DNA from: Sphingomonas echinoides
Lineage (GTDB): Bacteria > Pseudomonadota > Alphaproteobacteria > Sphingomonadales > Sphingomonadaceae
DNA length: 64,000 nucleotides
Assembly (NCBI RefSeq): GCF_029623395.1
Contig: NZ_JAPYKK010000011.1
Location: 56,207-120,206 of the forward strand
Direction: 5' to 3'
This document shows, in pieces, positions 15,824 through 23,602 of the stretch; within the stretch, counting starts at the first letter, position 1; each line of letters opens with the position of its first letter. The position numbers were made by a program, and so were the translations under genes. A model generated the notes under the pieces. It ran no database searches and was not told where the DNA came from. It worked only from the letters and a program-made list of their open reading frames with translations.

Positions 15824-16903
15824 ATGGCGCAGTTGTGGAAGTTGGCAGCGATGATCGCTGCAGTTGCAGGCGCGTCGATCGCAACGGCGCAAGACTACCG
15901 TCCGTTTGATACAAGCCGGCTGAAGGGGCCGCATTCCGGAACACGCAACCAGTTGCTCGTGCTCGGCAGCACGCATCTATCGGGTATGCCGGCGGCGTTC
16001 CAGCCCGAGCAGCTCGACCCGCTCCTCGACAAGCTGGAAGTATGGCGCCCTCAAGCGATTGCCATCGAGGCGGTGTCCGGGGCGCAGTGCGATTTCATGC
16101 GGCACTACCCCGATCACTATAAGGACAGCGTCGAAAGCTACTGTTGGGACCCCGCCCCCGCTGCCAAGGCGACGGGGCTCGATGTGCCGTCGGCGACGGC
16201 TGCTTGGAGCCGCCTGCTCGCGATCTGGCCCGCGACGCCGTCGGCTACCGACCGTAGGCGCCTTGCCGCATTGTTCCTCGCCGGCGGCGAGGGCGCTAGC
16301 GCGCTGGTCCAATGGCTGCGCCTCCCGGAGAACGAACGCCATGTTGGCGAGGGTCTCGACACCACTTTGGTCGCGCGGCTCGAGCGGCTACGCACCCGGA
16401 ACGACGAAAGCCTGTTGATCGCAGCCGCACTGGCCGTCCGGCTCGGCCTCGAACGCGTTCATGCGATGGACGACCACACCGCCGATTCGCCCGTTACCGA
16501 TGAAAAAGGCTACGAAGCCGCGATCTCCAAGGCCTGGGATAATCCCGCCACATCCAAGCGCAAGGCAATGGATGCAGCACTGGCCGCCAGGGTGGGGCAA
16601 CCGGGTACCATGCTTGCAATGTATCGTGCCTTGAATCGCGCCGACCAGGGGAAACTGATCTTCGCCAGCGACTTCGGTGCCGCGCTGGAAGAGCCTTCGA
16701 CGGAACGCTTCGGCCGGGGCTATGTCGGCTATTGGGAGACCCGCAACTTGCGGATGGCGTCGAACATCCGCGATATGTTCGCCATGCGACCGGGCATCCG
16801 CGGTCTTGTGGTCGTCGGCGCCTCGCACAAGCCGTACATCGAAAACTACCTCAACCAAATGCACGACATGACGGTAGTAGATGCGGAGACCGTGCTTCGC
16901 TGA
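15824..16903 (+). CDS. Exported DUF5694-like protein (TraB/PrgY-related)
   Basis: This 359-residue protein has a signal peptide (about residues 1-22, ending at TAQ). The mature part opens with LLVLGSTHLSGM and has IAIEA about 30 residues later, then GYVGYWETRNLRMASNIR and VVVGASHKPYIENYL near the end. These are hallmarks of the DUF5694 family, related to the TraB/ChaN-like fold, where the GSTHL and GASH histidines could bind metal. No biochemical role is established. It is the first intact chromosomal gene right of the attachment site, is monocistronic, and has a periplasmic location by the signal peptide. Confidence 0.72.
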   Translation: MAQLWKLAAMIAAVAGASIATAQDYRPFDTSRLKGPHSGTRNQLLVLGSTHLSGMPAAFQPEQLDPLLDKLEVWRPQAIAIEAVSGAQCDFMRHYPDHYKDSVESYCWDPAPAAKATGLDVPSATAAWSRLLAIWPATPSATDRRRLAALFLAGGEGASALVQWLRLPENERHVGEGLDTTLVARLERLRTRNDESLLIAAALAVRLGLERVHAMDDHTADSPVTDEKGYEAAISKAWDNPATSKRKAMDAALAARVGQPGTMLAMYRALNRADQGKLIFASDFGAALEEPSTERFGRGYVGYWETRNLRMASNIRDMFAMRPGIRGLVVVGASHKPYIENYLNQMHDMTVVDAETVLR

Positions 16904-17205
16904 TCACGAACGCTTTAGCACAATAGATGAAAGCTGAACCCGACATCTCAAACGCTGGAAGCGGCCTTTAACGTCACGGAAGAGAAACAGTGTCAAACGT
17001 TCGCGCGCCTCTGCATCTGTTCCAACTTCAGACATTCGTTATGTCCGTGTTGACGGGCCGGAACGGACGATCGCGCAACCGTTACGGTAACGCTTCCGTT
17101 TTCTGATTTGGCAGGCTCACCACCGATACTGCTTCAGGAACCGATCATATCTACTCACCAGATCGCGCACGCAGCGTAAGTCTGCCGCTGACCAATCTTT
17201 AGTTG
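16904..17205. other. Intergenic region, no gene supported
   Basis: About 300 bases between two convergent genes. A minus-strand frame runs through it from the downstream gene and ends in a protein-like DWSAADLRCVRDLVSRYDRF, but it lacks a start of its own and a homolog I know. No hairpin with a T-run stands out. Confidence 0.4.
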
Positions 17206-18006
17206 TCAAAGACGAACTCCGGGGCCGAGGACAACAACGAACGCTACGACGCAAACGATTGCCGTGCCGCGTAGAATCCAGCTGGGTGGGACGTCCGAAG
17301 AGCATTGCCTCGGCGACGGAGTCATGAAACGCGCGATACTCAACAGGCCAGCGTTACCACCCAACGCAACCCCGATGGACGCGCCTAGGGTCGACTGCCA
17401 GGCGGCGTCTGCGGACAGCCCCGCGAGTAGGGAGACCCCACCCGTCGTCACCCAGATCGTTATCGCCAACCGGCGCGCGTGCGCCGCCACGCTCGGACCA
17501 TTCAAAATGCACGACAGCATCCGGGCAGCCGCCCAGATGATGGCAACGTATCCAGCAACGCCGACGACAGCGAGAACGCCTCGTGCGAACCACGGATCTA
17601 AGACGCCCGCCATCACACCCGCCGCGTTCCAGTCTCCGATACCGAAAGTGGCAGAGAAGATCAGGTAACCGAACGACGTCAGGCCATTGACGACGAATGC
17701 GATCCAGGCCGCAAGCTTGACGGTCGCAGCTATACTGAGGCGCCAGCAGAGCCAGCTCAACCCCATGAGGGCAAGATTGACCACAGTTCCAGCACCGGCA
17801 ACGATACGTCTGCCCCAGACGGACATCGCCTGGTGGTTGCATTCGAAGCGGAACGTACTCCACGCAATCGGCTCCCCGCCCATAGCCTTGCAGGCCAGAC
17901 CATGACCCAAGCCTTCGTGGAACGTTGCCGCTGCAACCCAGATGACTGCCGCCATGGCGATAATGTCGGCGACGGCAGCGGGCGATTTGTGGCCGTGGTC
18001 AATCAT
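17206..18006 (-). CDS. M50-like membrane metalloprotease
   Basis: This 266-residue polytopic protein has six or seven hydrophobic segments. The first transmembrane region contains FHEGLGHG, an HExxxH-like zinc motif of the HEGLGH type near residue 30. Later GIGDWN near residue 124 could supply the third ligand, as the Asp-Gly region does in M50 peptidases. This family is often annotated only as a hypothetical M50 peptidase; intramembrane proteolysis is inferred, not shown. Start at 18006 is decided by a strong AGGAG and by a 4-bp overlap with the stop of the upstream gene. The C-terminus is a final membrane helix. Confidence 0.7.
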   Translation of the reverse strand: MIDHGHKSPAAVADIIAMAAVIWVAAATFHEGLGHGLACKAMGGEPIAWSTFRFECNHQAMSVWGRRIVAGAGTVVNLALMGLSWLCWRLSIAATVKLAAWIAFVVNGLTSFGYLIFSATFGIGDWNAAGVMAGVLDPWFARGVLAVVGVAGYVAIIWAAARMLSCILNGPSVAAHARRLAITIWVTTGGVSLLAGLSADAAWQSTLGASIGVALGGNAGLLSIARFMTPSPRQCSSDVPPSWILRGTAIVCVVAFVVVLGPGVRL

Positions 18007-18260
18007 GACAGCGCTCCTGCTTCGATTAGTCGAGCGCTGACGCGCCATGGACCGCATAGGAACAGAGCGAGGTTCAGCGGCAAGTGGCAGATCGACAAAG
18101 CCGTAAAGTTGATGAGCAGGATCACCACGGCATAGATGCGCCCGACGAACCGATGCCCGACCCTGCCCTTCGACAGTACAAGCCCTGCGGCGCCGCTTGC
18201 CAGCGCAATGCTTTCTACCGCGACATGCGCCATCGCGGTCACCGCTCTGCTACTCAACAT
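18003..18260 (-). CDS. Short DUF2306-like membrane protein
   Basis: This 85-residue protein has two membrane helices (VESIALASGAAGLVLS, then IYAVVILLINFTALSICHL) separated by a basic KGRVGHRFVGR loop. It matches the N-terminal part of DUF2306 membrane proteins, which normally run to more than 140 residues with four helices, so this is a short version or a truncated gene. Its stop overlaps the start of the metalloprotease gene by 4 bp, so both are probably translated together. Their upstream neighbour is a LytTR regulator on the same strand. Confidence 0.62.
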   Translation of the reverse strand: MLSSRAVTAMAHVAVESIALASGAAGLVLSKGRVGHRFVGRIYAVVILLINFTALSICHLPLNLALFLCGPWRVSARLIEAGALS

Positions 18261-18300
18261 TGATCCCCCTACGCCGATCTCGCCTTTGTGATCACCAAGG

Positions 18301-18378
18301 CGGACTGGCGTGAGAAGACGGTATTGCGCCGTATCAGCGTGCTTTTTCGTGAAGTCGGATTGGCGTTACGCCAGTCCG
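18301..18378. repeat. Long-range 11-bp inverted repeat
   Basis: CGGACTGGCGT at 18301-18311 and ACGCCAGTCCG at 18368-18378 are exact inverted repeats with 56 bases between them. The right arm also forms a local GGCGT-T-ACGCC palindrome. They lie between the LytTR regulator and the DUF2306/M50 pair and could be a regulator site or an RNA stem. The stem would bring a 56-base loop. Confidence 0.5.
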
Positions 18379-19149
18379 TCAGTGGATTCTTAGCCAACCA
18401 CGTGCCCGGCAAAGGGCTACACTGGTTTCACTGACCGGCACGATGGTACCGTCTGCCAGCTTAAGTGACCAACGCCGACCGTCGCGTTGGGCCCCAACCA
18501 CGCCGCTGTTCGCAACCCAGGCGCTACGATGAACCTGCACGCCGTGGCGATCGCCAAGATCCATGACCGCATCCTTGAAGCGGTAATGGATGAGCACAGA
18601 CTCCATGTTGCGAAGCACCAGGCGGCAATAGTGGTCCTCTGCGCGGACCGCGAGAAGATCCTCGACATCGCGGATACCGGCACGCGCAAGGATCCCAGAC
18701 GTAACAGGATGCAGTGGCTGAACAGCATCGACCGGTATGGGGCTGCTTTGAGGTTGCAGGATCGTTCGCCGGGCTTTTGCGACCCGCACAAGGTAGGCAA
18801 CGAACGCCGTAACGAGCAGCCCGTACACGAATGGGCGCCAACCGATCACAGCGTTCGTCCGACCCATAAGCCGATAAAGCAGCGGCACCTCGATGGCGAG
18901 GAGACCGTTGAACAGCACGGCTCCCACGACCAGCTGACGGCCAGTCAACTCGTCCCCGGGCGTCAATCTGCGCCATGCGAACCAACACGCGATATTGACA
19001 GCAACCAGTCCACCCCAGAATGACGATGCTGCCGCAGGACCGAACGTCGTCGAAACGCCTAAGGCATTCACGATTGTTAGAATGGCTGTGACGCCTAGCC
19101 ATATTGTTATGGGCGTCCGTAATTGGGAAGCGATCGAGAGAGCCCGCAT
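18379..19149 (-). CDS. Membrane-anchored LytTR transcription regulator
   Basis: The protein is about 256 residues. Four membrane helices occupy the first 135 residues (TIWLGVTAILTIVNALG, FWGGLVAVNIACWFAW, VVGAVLFNGLLAIEVPLL, FVYGLLVTAFVAYLV). The C-terminal 100 residues are a LytTR DNA-binding domain with LLAVRAEDHYCRLVL, IHYRFKDAVMDL and VQVHRSAWVANSGVV. The ATG at 19149 is my choice; the frame is open to a GTG at 19230, but that has no spaced ribosome site. Membrane-bound LytTR regulators in sphingomonads often control adjacent membrane genes; here the likely targets are the DUF2306-like and M50-like genes just downstream. Confidence 0.82.
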   Translation of the reverse strand: MRALSIASQLRTPITIWLGVTAILTIVNALGVSTTFGPAAASSFWGGLVAVNIACWFAWRRLTPGDELTGRQLVVGAVLFNGLLAIEVPLLYRLMGRTNAVIGWRPFVYGLLVTAFVAYLVRVAKARRTILQPQSSPIPVDAVQPLHPVTSGILARAGIRDVEDLLAVRAEDHYCRLVLRNMESVLIHYRFKDAVMDLGDRHGVQVHRSAWVANSGVVGAQRDGRRWSLKLADGTIVPVSETSVALCRARGWLRIH

Positions 19150-19230
19150 ACGTATCAAGGGTGTCCAATTTGTCTGGATTAAGAAGGTGTTCGGCCCTTC
19201 GTAGAAGCCTCGATCAACCGCGTCGATCAC

Positions 19231-19783
19231 CTCCTGTCCCTTGCCTAGCTCCCCTCCTTAAGTCGCCACCCAATTGGCTCTGGCGGACCTTATCCGATGG
19301 GCGACAGCGATCAAAGCATCTCGGTAGCCGTGATCTTAATCCGGTAAATAAAAGCTTCCGGCTCATAGCCCAGACGCGGATCCCCGGTTCATGTGCATCC
19401 GGCGTCGCCCTTGGTGAAGACTCTGACCGCCGCGACCGACGCGAGGTCCACAACGAGCAGGTTCGCAACGCCGTCGTTGGCACCTCAGTGCCATCCCAAA
19501 CGCAGCCCGCCGTCGCTCTCCATACCCCAGCCCAAGCCTCGGTCGGCGGAATGGGAACCGTCGTACCTCGGCTGGGGCCCCACGAACGTACGTTTGCTTT
19601 TCGCCGTGCTGGCGGTGATTGCTTTGCCCCATTTGATGATCACGTCGTGGTTTGAACATTCCGTCACCACGAATGTCCCCCGCTCAGTAACGTCCAGACG
19701 GTAAATACTTGCTGCGGGGCGTCGCCATCCGGAACCGACCGGCTTTTGCAACGTCCGGTAGCCAGATGCATTTGCGGGGCTTC
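19231..19783. other. Intergenic region, no gene supported
   Basis: About 550 bases between a minus-strand regulator and a plus-strand hydrolase gene. Both strands carry open frames (for example one running 19104-19655 on the plus strand), but their products are rich in Arg, Ser and Pro with no recognisable domain. It probably holds the promoter for the 19784 operon. A decayed gene cannot be excluded. Confidence 0.45.
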
Positions 19784-21133
19784 ATGACCGGACCGACGTT
19801 GATATTTCTCCATGCTCTCGGCGCCAGCGCCAGCGAATGGAACCACGTTTTCGAACATCTGCCGGAGCACGATTGCGTGGCACTGGACCTGCCTGGTTTC
19901 GGCACCGCGGCGGATGAAGGATACGCCAATGTTGGCGAGATGGCGAACTGGCTGGTGGACGAAATACGCGCTCGCGCGCCCACATCGTGCGTCCTCGTCG
20001 GTCACAGCATGGGCGGCAAGATCGTCAGCCTTGTTGCGGCCCGCGCGGTAGCAGGCGAGATCGGACTGTCAGGAGTCGTCGGTGTCATATTGGTCACCGC
20101 CTCGCCGCCATCGCCGGAGCCTATGGACGAAGACCGTCGCACTGACATGATCGGCTGGTTCGCCCATGGACAAGCCTCGCCGACCGATGCCGCGACCTTT
20201 ATCGACGCCAATACGGCGAAGCCGCTCGCAACCCCTTTGCGGAATGCGGCGATTGACGATGTACAGCGCTCCAGCCGAGAAGCGTGGCTTGGCTGGCTCG
20301 AACGCGGCAGTCGCGAGGATTGGAGCGCTGCTGTTGGACGTATTGCGATCCCGGCGCTGATTATTGCCGGTGCCGAAGACGGGGATCTTGGCGAGGACGC
20401 GCAGCGTCGGCTCAACTTGCCGCATTACGCCGACGCCGACCTACGCGTCGTCCAGGGGGCGGCGCATCTCATCCCGTACGAACAGCCGCAGGCGCTTGCC
20501 GGACTGATCGAAAGTCACCTGGCAACGATAGCGTCGGCCGAACTTCCCGACGATTTCGGGAAACTGCTCGCCTCCGATCGCGTCAGCCGCAGGACACGGA
20601 CTGTGCTGCTCGAGCGGTTGCAGCCACCGGCGCAAACGGAGTTCTGGACCGCGGAAGAGCGTGCCACGGCTGCGGGACTGGTCGTGCAGATCCTGCCCCG
20701 CTCCGGTGGGGATAGTGCTCTGGTGGACCGTGTCCTGGCGGGGATCGGCGATGGAACGGGTGACGGGTGGCGTTTCGCCGCCCTGCCGTGCGATCGCGAA
20801 GCATGGCAGCGCGGCCTCGCGACGTTGGAGAACGTATCCGGCGGTTTCACCGCTCTCGAACGCGACGAACAGACCAGAGTGCTGGAACGCGTCGCCGGCG
20901 GCGAGTTCGGCAGCGATGACGCGGCACAGCTTTCCCCGCAGCAGATGGCCTTGTGGTTCGAGGACGTCCGTGCCGAAGTCGTGCGCGTCTGGATGTCGCT
21001 CCCGTCGACGATGGCGTCGATAGGCTATGATGGATTCGCGGTCGGTGGCGATGGTCACCGCAAACAGGGTTATACCCGTACCGGCGCGGACGAACTGGAA
21101 TCATGGCAGACGTCACCGGATCGCCGGTCGTGA
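19784..21133 (+). CDS. Alpha/beta-hydrolase fused to gluconate 2-dehydrogenase subunit 3-like domain
   Basis: This is a 449-residue fusion. Residues 1-255 are an alpha/beta hydrolase: LIFLHALGASASEW, the nucleophile elbow LVGHSMGGKI near residue 78, AGAEDGDL (acid) and GAAHLIPYEQP (His). The C-terminal 180 residues match gluconate 2-dehydrogenase subunit 3: TEFWTAEERATAAGLV, a D-AWQRGL-like segment, and the end SLPSTMASIGYDGFAVGGDG. That subunit normally is a separate exported protein that pairs with a GMC enzyme; here no signal peptide is present, so the complex should be cytosolic. The partner GMC gene overlaps its 3' end. The start is uncertain; upstream ATGs at 19709 and 19766 exist. Confidence 0.82.
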   Translation: MTGPTLIFLHALGASASEWNHVFEHLPEHDCVALDLPGFGTAADEGYANVGEMANWLVDEIRARAPTSCVLVGHSMGGKIVSLVAARAVAGEIGLSGVVGVILVTASPPSPEPMDEDRRTDMIGWFAHGQASPTDAATFIDANTAKPLATPLRNAAIDDVQRSSREAWLGWLERGSREDWSAAVGRIAIPALIIAGAEDGDLGEDAQRRLNLPHYADADLRVVQGAAHLIPYEQPQALAGLIESHLATIASAELPDDFGKLLASDRVSRRTRTVLLERLQPPAQTEFWTAEERATAAGLVVQILPRSGGDSALVDRVLAGIGDGTGDGWRFAALPCDREAWQRGLATLENVSGGFTALERDEQTRVLERVAGGEFGSDDAAQLSPQQMALWFEDVRAEVVRVWMSLPSTMASIGYDGFAVGGDGHRKQGYTRTGADELESWQTSPDRRS

Positions 21134-22668
21134 AGGCGAAACGTTACGCGCCGAGCGACGTCGTCGACGCGGTGGTGATCGGCACGGGCGCCGGCGGCGC
21201 GCCGCTTACCGCGCGGCTTGCGCAGGCGGGCCTGTCAGTCGTCGCGCTGGACGCAGGGCGCGCTTTCCTGCCCGCCGAGCATGTTGCCGACGAAGTCGCC
21301 GCCGACATCTACTGGATGGAGGAGCGACTGAGCGGCGGGGCGACGCCAACGGCGTTCGGTTCCAATAACTCCGGCATGGGGGTCGGCGGATCGACGCTCC
21401 ATTGGGGGGCCTTCTGCCCGCGTCCCGACCCACGCGATCTGCAACTGAAGACGCTGACCGGCGAAGGTACCGACTGGCCGATCAACCATGCCGAACTGAT
21501 CCGCTACATTGCAGAGGTGGAAGGTTTCACCGGCGTGTCCGGTCCGGCGCAGTATCCCTGGGATACCAGCCGCCGCTACGCCTATCCCCCCGTAAAGCGG
21601 AACGCCTCCGCCGATGCCATGGCGCGCGGCTGTGCAGCGCTGGGCATTACCGCAACGGACGCACCCGCCGCTTTGGTCTCACGCGATCGCGATCAGCCGC
21701 ATTGGGGACAGCGGCAAGCGTGCATCAATTGCGGCACCTGCCATCAAGGCTGCCGCACGGCGGCCAAGACCAGCATGGACACGACCTACCTGCCCCTCGC
21801 CACCGCGCATGGCGCCGAAATCCGTGCCGAAGCCCGCGTCCTGTCGTTCGAATTCGACGGTACGGGCCGGATCAGCGCGGTGATCTATCGGAAGGATGGC
21901 GAAGAACATCGCCAGCGCTGTTCCTCCGTCTTCTTATGTGCGGGCGGGATCGAGACACCGCGCCTGCTCCTCAACCTCGGCATCGTCAATTCGAGCGGTC
22001 AGGTCGGGCGGAATTTCATGGCGCATGTGGCGACTCAGGTATGGGGTCGGTTCGACGCCGAAATGCGAATGAACCGCGGCTATCCCTCATCTCTGATCAG
22101 CGAGGACATGATGCGGCCCGGCGAAGCGGGCTGCGCCGGCGGGTATCTAATCCAGAGCCTTGGCGTATTGCCCGTCACTCTGGCGACCGGCCTGGCGCGC
22201 GGTGCCGGCATGTGGGGCGAGCGGCTCCAGACGATCCTTCGCGGGTATAACCGGATGGCCGGGATCGGGATCAACGGAGAATGCCTGCCCCATGCGGACA
22301 ATCGCCTGACGCTTTCCGACGAAGTCGATGCGTTTGGACATCGCAAGGCGCGTATCGACTTCAGCTACCACGCCAACGAACAGGCGATCGACCGCCATGC
22401 GCGGCGCACGCTGACCGAAATCTGGCAAGCGGCGGGCGCGCATGACATTTTCGCGGTCGACCGCTCTGCCCATACGATCGGCACCTGCCGTATGGGGCAT
22501 GATGGCGACACGGCGGTGGTCGATCCGGACGGTCGCAGCTTCGACGTGCCGAACCTGCTGATCTGCGACAATTCCGTCTTTCCGAGCGCGCTCGCGGCCA
22601 ACCCCGCGTTGACGATCATGGCGCTGTCGCTGCGCACCGCCGACCGCTTTCTCGCTTCTGACCGTTGA
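21103..22668 (+). CDS. GMC-family FAD oxidoreductase, gluconate-2-dehydrogenase-like
   Basis: This 521-residue FAD enzyme oxidises a sugar or alcohol hydroxyl. The FAD-binding GTGAGGAPLTARLAQAG is at residues 29-45. A cysteine-rich segment CINCGTCHQGCRTAAKTS is near residue 207, as in many GMC dehydrogenases. The C-terminal HTIGTCRMGHDG with NPALTIMALSLRTADRFL carries the catalytic His and FAD/substrate part. No Tat or Sec signal is present, unlike periplasmic relatives. It starts 31 bp inside the fusion gene, so the two are translationally linked and likely form one dehydrogenase. The physiological substrate is unknown. Confidence 0.85.
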   Translation: MADVTGSPVVKAKRYAPSDVVDAVVIGTGAGGAPLTARLAQAGLSVVALDAGRAFLPAEHVADEVAADIYWMEERLSGGATPTAFGSNNSGMGVGGSTLHWGAFCPRPDPRDLQLKTLTGEGTDWPINHAELIRYIAEVEGFTGVSGPAQYPWDTSRRYAYPPVKRNASADAMARGCAALGITATDAPAALVSRDRDQPHWGQRQACINCGTCHQGCRTAAKTSMDTTYLPLATAHGAEIRAEARVLSFEFDGTGRISAVIYRKDGEEHRQRCSSVFLCAGGIETPRLLLNLGIVNSSGQVGRNFMAHVATQVWGRFDAEMRMNRGYPSSLISEDMMRPGEAGCAGGYLIQSLGVLPVTLATGLARGAGMWGERLQTILRGYNRMAGIGINGECLPHADNRLTLSDEVDAFGHRKARIDFSYHANEQAIDRHARRTLTEIWQAAGAHDIFAVDRSAHTIGTCRMGHDGDTAVVDPDGRSFDVPNLLICDNSVFPSALAANPALTIMALSLRTADRFLASDR

Positions 22669-22678
22669 GGAGTTCATC

Positions 22679-23482
22679 ATGGATCTGGGTATCAAAGACC
22701 GTATCGCGCTGATCAGCGGCGCAGACTCGGGAATGGGCAAGGAGACGGCACGCCTGCTGCTCGAAGCGGGCGTTCGCGTCGCGATCACCGACCAGCCAGG
22801 CGGCACGCTGGACGAGGCGCTCGCCGAACTGTCGCCGCTCGGCAGAGTCATTGCCGTCACCGGCGACGTGACCAAACCCGACGACGTCCGCACCTTGTGG
22901 GCACAGGTTCGTGACGAACTCGGCGAGCCCGACATTTACGTCAATGCGGCGGGCGTCACTGGTGCGACTGGTGACTTCCTCGACGTGGACGACGCCGGCT
23001 GGCAACAGACGCTCGACATCAATCTGATGGGTGCCGTGCGCATGTGCCGGGAGGCGATCCCGGTGATGCGTCAAAAGGGCTGGGGCCGCATCGTGCTGTT
23101 CGCATCCGAGGACGCGGTCCAGCCTTATGTCGACGAGCTTGCCTATTGCGCCTCCAAAGCAGGCATCCTCAGCCTCGCAAAGGGTTTGTCGAAGGCCTAC
23201 GGTTGCGACAACGTGCTGGTGAACACTGTTTCGCCCGCCTTCATAGCTACGCCCATGACGGACAAGATGATGCGCAAACGCGCCGAAGAGCGCGGCGAGA
23301 GCTTCGACGCGGCGATCAACAGCTTCCTTGAGGAGGAACGTCCCGGAATGGTGTTGAAGCGCCGCGGTCGCGCGGACGAAGTCGCTGCCGCCGTTGCGTT
23401 TCTGTGCTCCGAACGTGCCAGCTTTATCAACGGCGCGGGCATTCGTGTGGATTCCGGTTCGGTTTTCACCATCGCCGGATAA
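22679..23482 (+). CDS. Short-chain dehydrogenase/reductase
   Basis: This 267-residue NAD(P)-dependent oxidoreductase has ALISGADSGMGKETA (nucleotide-binding loop), VNAAGV, a catalytic Ser in LFASEDA, and YCASKAG (Tyr, Lys), so the active site is complete. It follows the GMC gene by 10 bp with an in-spaced GAGGAG site, so it belongs to the same operon. Together the three genes suggest oxidation of a polyol or sugar acid followed by reduction or further oxidation by the SDR. Substrate cannot be told from sequence. Confidence 0.88.
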   Translation: MDLGIKDRIALISGADSGMGKETARLLLEAGVRVAITDQPGGTLDEALAELSPLGRVIAVTGDVTKPDDVRTLWAQVRDELGEPDIYVNAAGVTGATGDFLDVDDAGWQQTLDINLMGAVRMCREAIPVMRQKGWGRIVLFASEDAVQPYVDELAYCASKAGILSLAKGLSKAYGCDNVLVNTVSPAFIATPMTDKMMRKRAEERGESFDAAINSFLEEERPGMVLKRRGRADEVAAAVAFLCSERASFINGAGIRVDSGSVFTIAG

Positions 23483-23487
23483 AGGAC

Positions 23488-23517
23488 ACGCCGCGGTACC
23501 TTCCGGTGCCGCGGCGT
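23488..23517 (+). terminator. Strong hairpin after the SDR gene
   Basis: ACGCCGCGGTACC and GGTGCCGCGGCGT pair over 13 bp, with one wobble, around a TTCC loop. It stands a few bases after the stop codon. There is no clean T-run, so it may work as a weak or Rho-assisted terminator or protect the RNA end. Confidence 0.65.
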
Positions 23518-23602
23518 TGCCACACAACTCTGAGGATCAGGGGTTAGCCAAGAACGGTCTTGAGTGTTCGGGTGCTCGGGACGTGACGACAGTAGACGCC
23601 GG

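Noticed and set aside
19104..19655. Open frame of 183 codons upstream of the hydrolase fusion
   Set aside because: Overlaps the LytTR gene and has no domain; probably chance.
22616..23527. A 303-codon minus-strand frame opposite the SDR gene
   Set aside because: The plus-strand SDR has complete motifs and a ribosome site; the minus frame has neither.
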